A stretch of 46,267 nucleotides of DNA from Candidatus Bathyarchaeota archaeon. Lineage in GTDB: Archaea > Thermoproteota > Bathyarchaeia > Bathyarchaeales > Bathyarchaeaceae. Positions 40,656 through 46,267 of this stretch are shown here, one piece after another. The stretch's first letter is position 1. Each line of letters begins with the position of its first letter. The stretch is from NCBI GenBank assembly GCA_030608565.1, contig JAUWDY010000011.1, positions 1-46,267 on the forward strand. Reading direction: 5' to 3'. The notes beneath the pieces were generated by a model. The model was given only the letters and a program-made list of their open reading frames with translations, was not told where the DNA came from and searched no databases. Made by a program: the position numbers and the translations under genes.

Positions 40656-40880
40656 TTAGATGATTCTTTTTCTTTGGAGTTCGAGGATCGCCTTGGCCTT
40701 GGCTTGTTCCGCCCTCTGCCAAGCAGTCTGTCTTAGAGTATGACTTGTGTAACTCATTGAAACACTAGGCTGAGGCTCTACTTGGGAAGGCAAAGGTGTC
40801 GCAGAATCGCTGTCTATGCCCAACGCACGAAGTAAGCCCTTGAGGAAAGATCCTTTTTTTAAAGGCTTCATCTTACGCAT
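40656..40880 (-). CDS. small protein of unknown function
   Basis: This 74-residue protein starts MRKMKPLKKGSFLKGLLRAL, a basic amphipathic helix. A serine/proline/glutamine-rich linker follows (DSDSATPLPSQVEPQPSVSM), then a basic C-terminal helix (AWQRAEQAKAKAILELQRKR). ATG at 40880 has GGTGG six bases upstream. It is divergent from the Bat-type regulator across a 140-base region with two inverted motifs, so it may be controlled by it. Confidence 0.5.
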   Translation of the reverse strand: MRKMKPLKKGSFLKGLLRALGIDSDSATPLPSQVEPQPSVSMSYTSHTLRQTAWQRAEQAKAKAILELQRKRII

Positions 40881-40933
40881 TCTAAACCACCACACGATAA
40901 ATCTAAGGACGAGGAGAAACTTAGCCTTTCTGC

Positions 40934-40970
40934 CGTCACATGACGTGCTTTATACTACTGTCATATGACG
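40934..40970. promoter_or_regulatory. paired inverted motifs in a divergent promoter
   Basis: CGTCACATGACG (40934-40945) and TGTCATATGACG (40959-40970) both have GTCA/TGAC arms around a two-base centre. They flank TTTATACTA (40949-40957), a TATA-like box. Their centres are 25 bp apart. Position and symmetry fit operators for the divergent pair 40656-40880 and 41021-41743, possibly bound by the latter's product. Confidence 0.5.
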
Positions 40971-41020
40971 GGTAAACTAATATACCTATTGACTGCAAGT
41001 TTATATCTGGTGCTCCTGAA

Positions 41021-41743
41021 ATGACGCTGTTTGAAGTTGCTCTGAAAGTTGCTATACCTAAGTCGTTTTACGCAGATATAACTCGAAGATTTCCTTCTAT
41101 GAGTATATTCATCTGGTGCAACAGAGAGAATGATGTTGTTGAGGTTATAGTTAGAAACCCAGAGAATTACCCCTTGGTTATGGACGAATTTCGTACACAC
41201 CCATGGATGGGTGTAATTGAGGAAGTATCTGATAATCGCAGGCTTTACCTTAACGTATCCGAGTGCCATTGCATGAAACAAGATACAATAGTTAGGCACA
41301 TTGGGGAATTAGACATCCTAAACATTTTCCCAAACGTAATAGAAAACGGTTGGACATACCATCGTCTTATGGTTTTTAGACATAAAGATCTGGAAGAGCT
41401 TCTTCGACGCTTTGACAACTGGGGATGGACTTATAGAATCCTGCGCAAGGCTCCTTTTGATGGGTTCATTGCGAGTTCCCTCACTCTTACAACCGACGCT
41501 CTGTTCTCCGGCATAACTGAGAGACAGATGGAAGCACTTCTTACTGCACACCGACACGGCTATTATAACCTGCCAAGAGACGCTGACGTTCAAGCAATTG
41601 CTGCTAAAGAGAAGGTGTCCCGAACAACATTTCAAGAGCACCTCAAGAAGGCTGAAAACAAACTGGTAGCTGCACTCGTTCCACATATGAAACTGTTCAA
41701 ACATGCTCCATCAGAAAGAAGAAGAAGCCTAAGGGTAAAATAG
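41021..41743 (+). CDS. Bat-type (HTH_10) transcriptional regulator
   Basis: This 240-residue protein has a C-terminal HTH_10 domain of the bacterio-opsin activator type. The pattern is ITERQMEALLTAHRHGYYNL, PRDADVQAIAAKEKVSRTTF, QEHLKKAENKLVAAL. The N-terminal 165 residues are an alpha/beta sensor-like region. In this family that region is variable and may bind a ligand. A TTATATC box lies about 22 bases before the ATG, so the mRNA is probably leaderless. Confidence 0.88.
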   Translation: MTLFEVALKVAIPKSFYADITRRFPSMSIFIWCNRENDVVEVIVRNPENYPLVMDEFRTHPWMGVIEEVSDNRRLYLNVSECHCMKQDTIVRHIGELDILNIFPNVIENGWTYHRLMVFRHKDLEELLRRFDNWGWTYRILRKAPFDGFIASSLTLTTDALFSGITERQMEALLTAHRHGYYNLPRDADVQAIAAKEKVSRTTFQEHLKKAENKLVAALVPHMKLFKHAPSERRRSLRVK

Positions 41744-41793
41744 AGATCCATTTGCATGCATGCCTGTCATTGTGGGTGGGGGAAGGGGTACAA

Positions 41794-41822
41794 GGGGAAA
41801 CTGCGCTTCGGGGGGTTTCCCC
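41794..41822. other. hairpin GGGGAAAC...GTTTCCCC
   Basis: GGGGAAAC (41794-41801) and GTTTCCCC (41815-41822) form an 8-bp stem with a 13-base GC-rich loop. It lies downstream of the Bat-type gene and is not followed by a T run. Nothing else is seen between 41765 and 41960. Confidence 0.45.
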
Positions 41823-41984
41823 CTGTTCTATGGCGTCGGGTGGGTGTGGCAATATGAATAGCCAAGCGACCAGCTTGGCTTCTACTTCGACTGGTATCAA
41901 GCCCTTTAGCCCAAGTAATAGGTATAGCAAACATTAGAATAGATGATATCCATATATACGAAACAAAAATAGGTGGTGTTTTTT

Positions 41985-42167
41985 ATGAAGGAAAAAGAAG
42001 AGCATAGTCCTGTCGTGCTAAAACTGGTTTCAAAAGGGAAGAGCGGGGTTCAAATCTCAAGTGTTCCTATGAAAAAGTTGAAGGCTTTAGAAGAGTGGCA
42101 TCAGAAGAACTATCATCCCTGCAAATGGCGAATAAGCAAGAATGGGAAAAACCTCTTATTGATGTAA
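41985..42167 (+). CDS. small basic protein, unknown function
   Basis: This 60-residue protein starts MKEKEEHSPVVLKLVSKGKS and ends KWRISKNGKNLLLM. ATG at 41985 is preceded by AGGTGG at a good distance. That AATAGGTGGTGT motif also occurs in repeats A1 and A2. The strand-like VVLKLVSKGKSGVQISSVP then a helix suggests a small alpha/beta fold. A GCATGCATGC block follows one base after the stop. Confidence 0.5.
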   Translation: MKEKEEHSPVVLKLVSKGKSGVQISSVPMKKLKALEEWHQKNYHPCKWRISKNGKNLLLM

Positions 42168-42182
42168 GGCATGCATGCATTG
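42168..42182. repeat. GCATGCATGC block after a stop codon
   Basis: GGCATGCATGCATTG follows directly on the TAA of the 60-residue gene. The rest of the gap to 42376 is T-rich on the plus strand with no supportable gene, and ends in another block at 42356-42370. Confidence 0.7.
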
Positions 42183-42376
42183 TCTGGGCTATTTTCTGCC
42201 TTTTTGCTTTCATTTTATCTCTTTCCTTTTTTCTCCTTTCGTTCCCTCAAGAGTTTTCTTCTTTTGGTTTTAGAGTATTTCTTTCTTTCTTTTCGGGTAA
42301 ATCCATCTCTGAATATCTTTTTCCATTTCATTATTTCTTCTCCATTATCTTTTTAATGCATGCATGAAAACATGTA

Positions 42377-42595
42377 TTATCCCAGTAAGACTTCTAACAT
42401 TAACTTGTGACGCAAAACCTCAGCAAGGTCTCCTCCCTCTATAGCGTCTTCCAAAACATCAAGTTCACTTTGTATAGACTTTCTCATTTCCACGCTAATT
42501 CTTTGCTTGATTTCTCTCATTCGTCTCTGATATAATTCGTCCGCCTATCCTCTAAGCCTCCAATAACGCTCTAACAAAGATTCTATTTCTGTCAT
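42377..42595 (-). pseudogene. helical protein gene interrupted by an in-frame TAG
   Basis: From ATG 42595 the frame reads MTEIESLLERYWRLRG, then TAG at 42545-42547, and continues in the same frame for 55 codons to TAA at 42377. The second part reads ADELYQRRMREIKQRISVEM through LDVLEDAIEGGDLAEVLRHK to LMLEVLLG. Both halves are charged, coiled-coil-like helix. TAG is a normal stop for other genes here (for example 5881-5883 and the DUF1512 gene), so this is most simply a nonsense mutation or a sequencing error. Confidence 0.6.
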
Positions 42596-42768
42596 CTCAC
42601 ATCTTATCATCTTAATTGGTTCTTTTTCAGTATAACTCTTCCGCCATCTCTCATCTCTCTTGATGGCTTATAGCAGTCACAAAAATCCGACATTGCGGGG
42701 CCAATTTTTGCATGCGTAATAGGTCTCAAATAGCGCAAACGGATGGAAATGCACGCACTTGCGCGTTT

Positions 42769-42942
42769 CTAGGTGTAATACCGTTTGTCTTCTGTCTTCC
42801 TTATTCCACCAAGGAACGTCCCAGTAAAATAGTCTAACCATTGTTGTTCCTGCAAGTCTAAATCAGCTTCTTCCACTGTCACAGCTTTCTCTTTTGAAGT
42901 AGCCCCTGCTTTCTCAAATTTAGAAATAATTCTGTAATTCAT
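42769..42942 (-). CDS. small protein of unknown function, winged-helix-like tail
   Basis: This 57-residue protein starts MNYRIISKFEKAGATSKEKA, then has VTVEEADLDLQEQQWLDYFTG and the tail TFLGGIRKTEDKRYYT. The tail looks like the wing of a small DNA-binding winged helix, but the rest is too short to be sure. TTTATAAT lies about 30 bases upstream of the ATG. An upstream TTG at 42969 is possible. Confidence 0.5.
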   Translation of the reverse strand: MNYRIISKFEKAGATSKEKAVTVEEADLDLQEQQWLDYFTGTFLGGIRKTEDKRYYT

Positions 42943-43293
42943 TTTGAACTGAATCCCAGAAAGAGACAAATTATAAATCCCCCCTTACATATACGTGCCT
43001 ATCTGCTAATTTCATGTTTTCACCTCGTGTTTTTCAGCAGAATGGTCAAGAAAAGCGACAAAATGCAACAAAAGCCTTTGCCAATGCTCTCGAAGAGAAT
43101 TCTACCTGCTAATGTAATACACTTGGTCACATATTAAGACATGCGAGCATGCATGCAAAGGCACAAGAAGAACAAGAAATAGAGCTCTGGTGACTCTTCG
43201 TGGGATAAGAGTAGATGTTAACTTTCATGGGATGATCTGTTTCTCGAAAAATATTTATTCATTGATTTTCTTCTTCTGATGGGGTTTTGCACT
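42943..43293. other. gap with little recognisable content
   Basis: Promoter sequence for the neighbouring minus-strand gene (TTTATAAT near 42970), a GAGCATGCATGCAAAG block (43145-43160), and two overlapping small plus-strand frames of about 31 codons between 43010 and 43140 that cannot be supported. Confidence 0.5.
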
Positions 43294-43473
43294 ATGGTAA
43301 GTGAGGAGGTTGAGAGGTTAAGGATTCAATCCCACAGCGAATTGGAAAAGTTTGTTAAAAAATTTGCCGAGAAATACAGACTTTTGTTCAGGAACGGAAC
43401 CTTTGGTTATCGCATCCATCCAAATCTAAACTTTCTCTACGAGGTTTACTTGGAAATTAAACACGCAGAATGA
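43294..43473 (+). CDS. small helical protein, unknown function
   Basis: This 59-residue protein starts MVSEEVERLRIQSHSELEKF, then has a basic helix (VKKFAEKYRLLFRNGTFGYR) and HPNLNFLYEVYLEIKHAE. An ATG at 43279 would add five residues. AATATTTATT, a promoter-like box, lies about 30-45 bases upstream. The family is not recognised. Confidence 0.5.
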   Translation: MVSEEVERLRIQSHSELEKFVKKFAEKYRLLFRNGTFGYRIHPNLNFLYEVYLEIKHAE

Positions 43474-43601
43474 GTTGTAGCTACCTTCAAGCCGATTTGT
43501 ATGCATAGAATACGAATAATCGTGCGCGCGTTGCGCTGTGAATGATTTAAATGTAATGATATATATATTCTGAATGCTATAGAAGATTATGAGAGATAGA
43601 G

Positions 43602-43682
43602 ATGCCAAGGTGTCCTAAGTGTCATACATTTCGTAAGAAGAGTTATTTTCAACATCATATTAAGATTTGTGTTAAATCCTAG
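43602..43682 (+). CDS. 26-residue zinc-finger mini-protein
   Basis: The ATG-TAG frame encodes MPRCPKCHTFRKKSYFQHHI followed by KICVKS. CxxC followed by HH and a final C is a compact C2HC zinc-finger pattern with a basic surface. An ATATATATT promoter-like box lies about 38 bases upstream and GAGAG just before the ATG. Length and order of ligands argue for a real gene; function is unknown, perhaps nucleic-acid binding. Confidence 0.55.
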   Translation: MPRCPKCHTFRKKSYFQHHIKICVKS

Positions 43683-43741
43683 AAAGTGACTTATTTCTAG
43701 ACCTACTCCAAGCATGCATATCGGTAGCTATGAAAAGTCGT

Positions 43742-43771
43742 AAGCGAAAGAGCGAAGCGATTGAGCGAATG
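43742..43771. repeat. GAGCGAAGCGA-type short repeat, copy 3
   Basis: AAGCGAAAGAGCGAAGCGAT then TGAGCGAATG, related to 38717-38753 and 40321-40355. It lies just downstream of the recombinase gene. Confidence 0.5.
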
Positions 43772-43799
43772 AAGCATTTTGATAGAAAAAAAGAGGGGG

Positions 43800-44684
43800 T
43801 TATTTGCGTTTGCGAAATAGCTTGAGTCCGTCCATTTCTGTGACGTACTCGAATCCGTTCTCGATTAGATCGGTTGCGTCTTTAACGGTGTTGGCTACTT
43901 TGCACGTATAGTTATCGTCTTGCTCGAATTGTAGCAGTTGCGTATAGACTAGAGTTGTCTCGATCTTCTTGTGACCCATTTGCTGTTTTACGAATAGAAT
44001 ATCTTTGGTTCTGTAATAGGTCATTGTTGCAAAGAAGTGGCGTAAGTCGTAAAGTCTTATTCCTTTGATTGACATGTCGGCTAGTTTCTCGGCTGTCTTG
44101 TTTCTCGTGTGCCTAAACAGTTTGCCGTAAGTTTCGCTTGTCCATGTACCGAATAGATTGTCGTTAAGTTCAACGTATATATGTGCTAGATACTTGTTCA
44201 GCATATTCAACGTGCTTTTCTTGAGTTTTAATACTCTTGGGCTACCGTGCTTTGCTGTCTCTGGATAGATAGCTCCTTTGCTTAGGTCTACATCTCTTAG
44301 TCTTATATTCATAAGTTCGATTGGTCTTAGTCCTGTGTCTCTTGAAATCGATATGGCTGTCGCAAGTTTCTTAGATGCATTTGCTATGATACAGTCGATT
44401 TGTGTTTCTTGTGGGATTTTCGGCATTTTTGACGATACGTGATAGTTTGGTTTGTTCCACGTTAAACCGTGTACCTTAACGTATTTGTTGTAGGAATAGC
44501 ATAGCTGTCTTTTATATCCATTCTTGCGGTCTAATGTTGCTATAAACTCTTTTACGCTTTCGGGTTTGTCTAGGTTGCATTTGTCTGCTAGTACGAATAG
44601 GGCTTTGCTTATGTTCTTGATTGTTGTGTCTGCGTTTCCATTCTTCTTGAGTTCCCAGAGTACTTTGAAAATATTAGTCGGCAT
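43800..44684 (-). CDS. tyrosine site-specific recombinase (integrase)
   Basis: This 294-residue protein has a helical N-terminal core-binding domain (to about 95) and a catalytic domain. The residues are in order: R120 (DTGLRPIELMNIRL), K145 (TAKHGSPRVLKL), Y212xxR215-H216 (LYDLRHFFATMTY; tyrosine in place of the first histidine), H238 (QQMGHKKIETT) and the nucleophile Y247 (LVYTQL). It is similar in layout to archaeal viral/plasmid integrases. AT-rich codon use differs from the housekeeping genes. Repeat A2 begins 13 bases upstream of its start. No att site can be defined from sequence alone. Confidence 0.9.
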   Translation of the reverse strand: MPTNIFKVLWELKKNGNADTTIKNISKALFVLADKCNLDKPESVKEFIATLDRKNGYKRQLCYSYNKYVKVHGLTWNKPNYHVSSKMPKIPQETQIDCIIANASKKLATAISISRDTGLRPIELMNIRLRDVDLSKGAIYPETAKHGSPRVLKLKKSTLNMLNKYLAHIYVELNDNLFGTWTSETYGKLFRHTRNKTAEKLADMSIKGIRLYDLRHFFATMTYYRTKDILFVKQQMGHKKIETTLVYTQLLQFEQDDNYTCKVANTVKDATDLIENGFEYVTEMDGLKLFRKRK

Positions 44685-44696
44685 TGCGTTGTGGGT

Positions 44697-44790
44697 GGCT
44701 GGTGTGCTGGACGTAACCCGTCATTAGCCTTAGTAATTTTTGTTTTTATTTGTTGTTTATTTTTAGAAATAGGTGGTGTCATTTTTGTTT
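44697..44790. repeat. dispersed repeat A, copy 2
   Basis: Matches 36743-36834: GGCTGGTGTGCTGG, CGTAACCCGTCATTA, CCTTAGTAATTT and AGAAATAGGTGGTGTCATTT in the same order. It lies directly upstream of the recombinase start. Confidence 0.85.
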
Positions 44791-45311
44791 CCCTATGTAT
44801 CGTAAGGTTTGCGATAATATTAAGCGTTATGTACTACGTTCAGAGTTGTTTTTTGGTTTATTACAAGTGTTTTTCTACTATGTGGTGCTAACGAGTGCTT
44901 TGGTATCTAAAATTTTTGTTTCTGACTTTATCCTTAGTAATTTCTCAGCGTCTTGTGTTATTATTATGTATATGTATGGGCTTCTTGGGTCTATGACATT
45001 TATTCTCTGCCTTTTTTCTTGTTTTTGCATTTTTCTTTCGCATGCCTATGATATAGTAAGATACCCGAGTTGTTTATAAACATTTATGGATTTGTGTTCT
45101 ACGGTTTGTTTTTAGGTTTATTACAAGTTTCCTGTTTGTATGCGGGTTCTTCTTTGGGTTTTAGGCTTTTTTCGGGGTTGAAGATAAGGCTAGTTTTATT
45201 TTTCTTTAGAGTGCGTTTTATTTAAGCGTCGTCCGTTTTGGTTTGCTTGTTATAGTCCGTTGTCGTCGGTTTTGCGTTGTGCTTGTGAGTTTCTTTCGTC
45301 GCCATCGGGGG

Positions 45312-45347
45312 TAGCTCCTCGGTGTAAGAGGAGCTATCCTTTTTTTC
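45312..45347 (+). terminator. hairpin followed by T run
   Basis: TAGCTCCTC (45312-45320) pairs with GAGGAGCTA (45328-45336) around a seven-base loop, followed by TCCTTTTTTT. It looks like an intrinsic terminator, but no gene upstream is identified. Confidence 0.45.
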
Positions 45348-45520
45348 CAGAGGAGAAGATAATAAATTTTTTCTCGCAAGATAAATTTATATCTTCGACG
45401 GATTGCGTCGTTGTAGCTGTGAGTTTCTTATCAGAGCCTGAGGGGTCTCCTCTGGCGTAAGTTGGAGTTTTGGATGTGCGTTGTTTTGTTGAGGTTAGAA
45501 AGATTTCGGTTTGTTATTAG

Positions 45521-45584
45521 TTCGTCTTTTCAAGAGGACAGTTCTTATGAGGAGCGTTTTTTGAAGGAACGTCATTTTTGTTTT
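45521..45584. repeat. dispersed repeat B, copy 2
   Basis: Nearly identical to 38651-38713. On the minus strand an ATG at 45575 opens a 26-codon frame reading MTFLQKTLLIRTVLLKRRTN. Confidence 0.85.
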
Positions 45585-45620
45585 TTTGTTGATGCGATAC
45601 TGTTAAGTTTGTTGACCTAG

Positions 45621-45634
45621 CCATGCATGCATGG
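45621..45634. repeat. 14-bp palindrome, copy 2
   Basis: CCATGCATGCATGG, identical to 40624-40637; it lies 18 bases after the stop of tbp. Confidence 0.8.
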
Positions 45635-45651
45635 AGAGAATTCAACTACGT

Positions 45652-46209
45652 CTAGTAGTATATCAGCTCTTTATCTTCAAGTCTCTGATGAAGTATGTTA
45701 ACTGCTTGATAAACGTCTTCTTCATGCTTGGCGCCTGTGCATACCAATTTTCCGCTTGCGAACAGAAGAATCACGACTTTAGGCTCAGCCATTCGGTAGA
45801 TGAGACCAGGGAATTGTTCAGGCTCGTACATGGTTTTCCCCAGTGAATAGGTTGCTTTTTCAAGGTCAATGGTTCCTCTTAGGCCACCTGAAGCGACGAT
45901 GTTCTGTATCTTCAGCTTCGGCTTGCCGATGATTATTATTCCACTCTCCTTCAGTTCTTTGACAACTTTCATTACTGCCCTTCTCGCCTTTTTTTCCGAC
46001 TTGGCTCCTGTGCACACCATCTTTCCCGAACCGAAAATTAGAGTGGCTGTTTTCGGCTTTTTCAAACGAAAAACGAGTCCTGGGAACGTTTGTGGGCGAT
46101 ATTCAACTCCAGGATGACTTTTCACCACATCGTTCAAGTCAATTCTTTGATCCAATGATGCGGATGCAACCACGTTTTCGATCATGATTGAAGCTTTAAC
46201 CTCTGGCAC
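45652..46209 (-). CDS. tbp: TATA-box binding protein
   Basis: This 185-residue general transcription factor is a tandem duplication of the saddle repeat. Repeat one is IENVVASASLDQRIDLNDVV through FPGLVFRLKKPKTATLIFGS to GKMVCTGAKSE. Repeat two is IQNIVASGGLRGTIDLEKAT through FPGLIYRMAEPKVVILLFAS to GKLVCTGAKHE. All intercalating and DNA-contact positions look intact. GTG at 46209 is preceded by GAGGTGC. Complete and of normal archaeal length. It flanks the accessory region rather than belonging to it. Confidence 0.97.
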   Translation of the reverse strand: MPEVKASIMIENVVASASLDQRIDLNDVVKSHPGVEYRPQTFPGLVFRLKKPKTATLIFGSGKMVCTGAKSEKKARRAVMKVVKELKESGIIIIGKPKLKIQNIVASGGLRGTIDLEKATYSLGKTMYEPEQFPGLIYRMAEPKVVILLFASGKLVCTGAKHEEDVYQAVNILHQRLEDKELIYY

Positions 46210-46267
46210 TTGAGCACCTCTTTATAAGGACATCCGATATCAGTAGGAGCTATTCATAAAGGCTTGG

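Larger units (their letters stand above)
44685..45651. other. long gap with repeats and decayed sequence
   Basis: No supportable gene. It holds repeat A2, two copies of GGTTTATTACAAGT (about 44848 and 45113), a pair of imperfect 60-base repeats (about 45272-45330 and 45404-45462), a terminator-like hairpin, repeat B2 and a 14-bp palindrome. The T-rich plus strand and segments shared with 36.7-38.7 kb suggest decayed copies of one ancestral stretch. Confidence 0.6.

Noticed and set aside
42545-42547. Pyrrolysine codon
   Set aside because: TAG terminates several normal genes in the window and no pyl gene or tRNA-Pyl is seen, so readthrough is not claimed.
43014-43135. Two overlapping small plus-strand frames of about 31 codons
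   Set aside because: They exclude each other, lack a clear ribosome-binding site and have no recognised motif.
44750-45079. 109-codon plus-strand frame rich in F, C and Y
   Set aside because: It is a by-product of T-rich sequence; it has no promoter or ribosome-binding site and overlaps repeat A2.
3000-46000. CRISPR array or cas genes
   Set aside because: No regularly spaced 25-40-base direct repeats and no Cas-like proteins were seen; the repeats found are dispersed or short palindromes.

Overview
The window is a piece of an archaeal chromosome. It encodes a TATA-binding protein, pelota, archaeal DnaG, both subunits of archaeal phenylalanyl-tRNA synthetase, archaeal tyrosyl- and tryptophanyl-tRNA synthetases, TiaS, Tsr3, an SRP 7S RNA, a stand-alone 5S rRNA, and five tRNA genes, three of them interrupted by bulge-helix-bulge introns. 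Non-canonical tRNA introns, a DUF1512 protein and small zinc-ribbon proteins suggest the TACK group, possibly a Bathyarchaeia-like lineage. That placement is inference; no 16S rRNA is present.

Layout. 1-4200: the end of a membrane protein, then small redox genes (cupin, thioredoxin-like, flavodoxin), a frameshifted two-helix membrane gene and a fused HAD phosphatase/CTP-kinase-like membrane protein. 4300-18050: a dense information-processing block: SRP RNA, dUTPase, nucleotidyltransferase, pelota, DnaG, Toprim protein, TyrRS, a GC-rich structured RNA candidate, PheRS beta and alpha, TrpRS, flavin reductase, methionine aminopeptidase, and a zinc-ribbon/DUF1512 membrane pair. 18100-21250: the RNA island with 5S rRNA and tRNAs Trp (three introns), Pro, Thr(UGU), Met (variable-loop intron), Thr(GGU, 11-nt intron) and Leu. 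It also holds rpiA, a coiled-coil membrane protein and a remnant of an enolase-superfamily gene pressed against tRNA-Pro. 21360-33290: a heterodimeric ABC exporter, TiaS, a RAM-domain protein, Nnr, Tsr3, an ABC-2 export operon and an M29 aminopeptidase. 33375-36650: one very large GNAT acetyltransferase fused to beta-sandwich domains.

36700-45650 is accessory. It has low gene density, many small unknown proteins, a tyrosine recombinase, a secreted protein, a Bat-type regulator, broken genes, two colinear sets of dispersed repeats, strong palindromic operators, and many copies of alternating purine-pyrimidine blocks of the GCATGCATGC / GCGCGTGCAT type. These blocks repeatedly lie within a few tens of bases after stop codons. 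TBP closes the window.

Working together: synthetases, tRNAs, TiaS, Tsr3, pelota and Map serve translation and its quality control. DnaG, the dUTPase and the Toprim protein serve nucleic-acid maintenance. The accessory third looks like the remains of integrated elements. The least explained signals are the post-stop palindromic blocks, the unassigned structured RNA at about 9.98-10.2 kb, and the paired operator in front of two coupled mini-genes near 36.9 kb.
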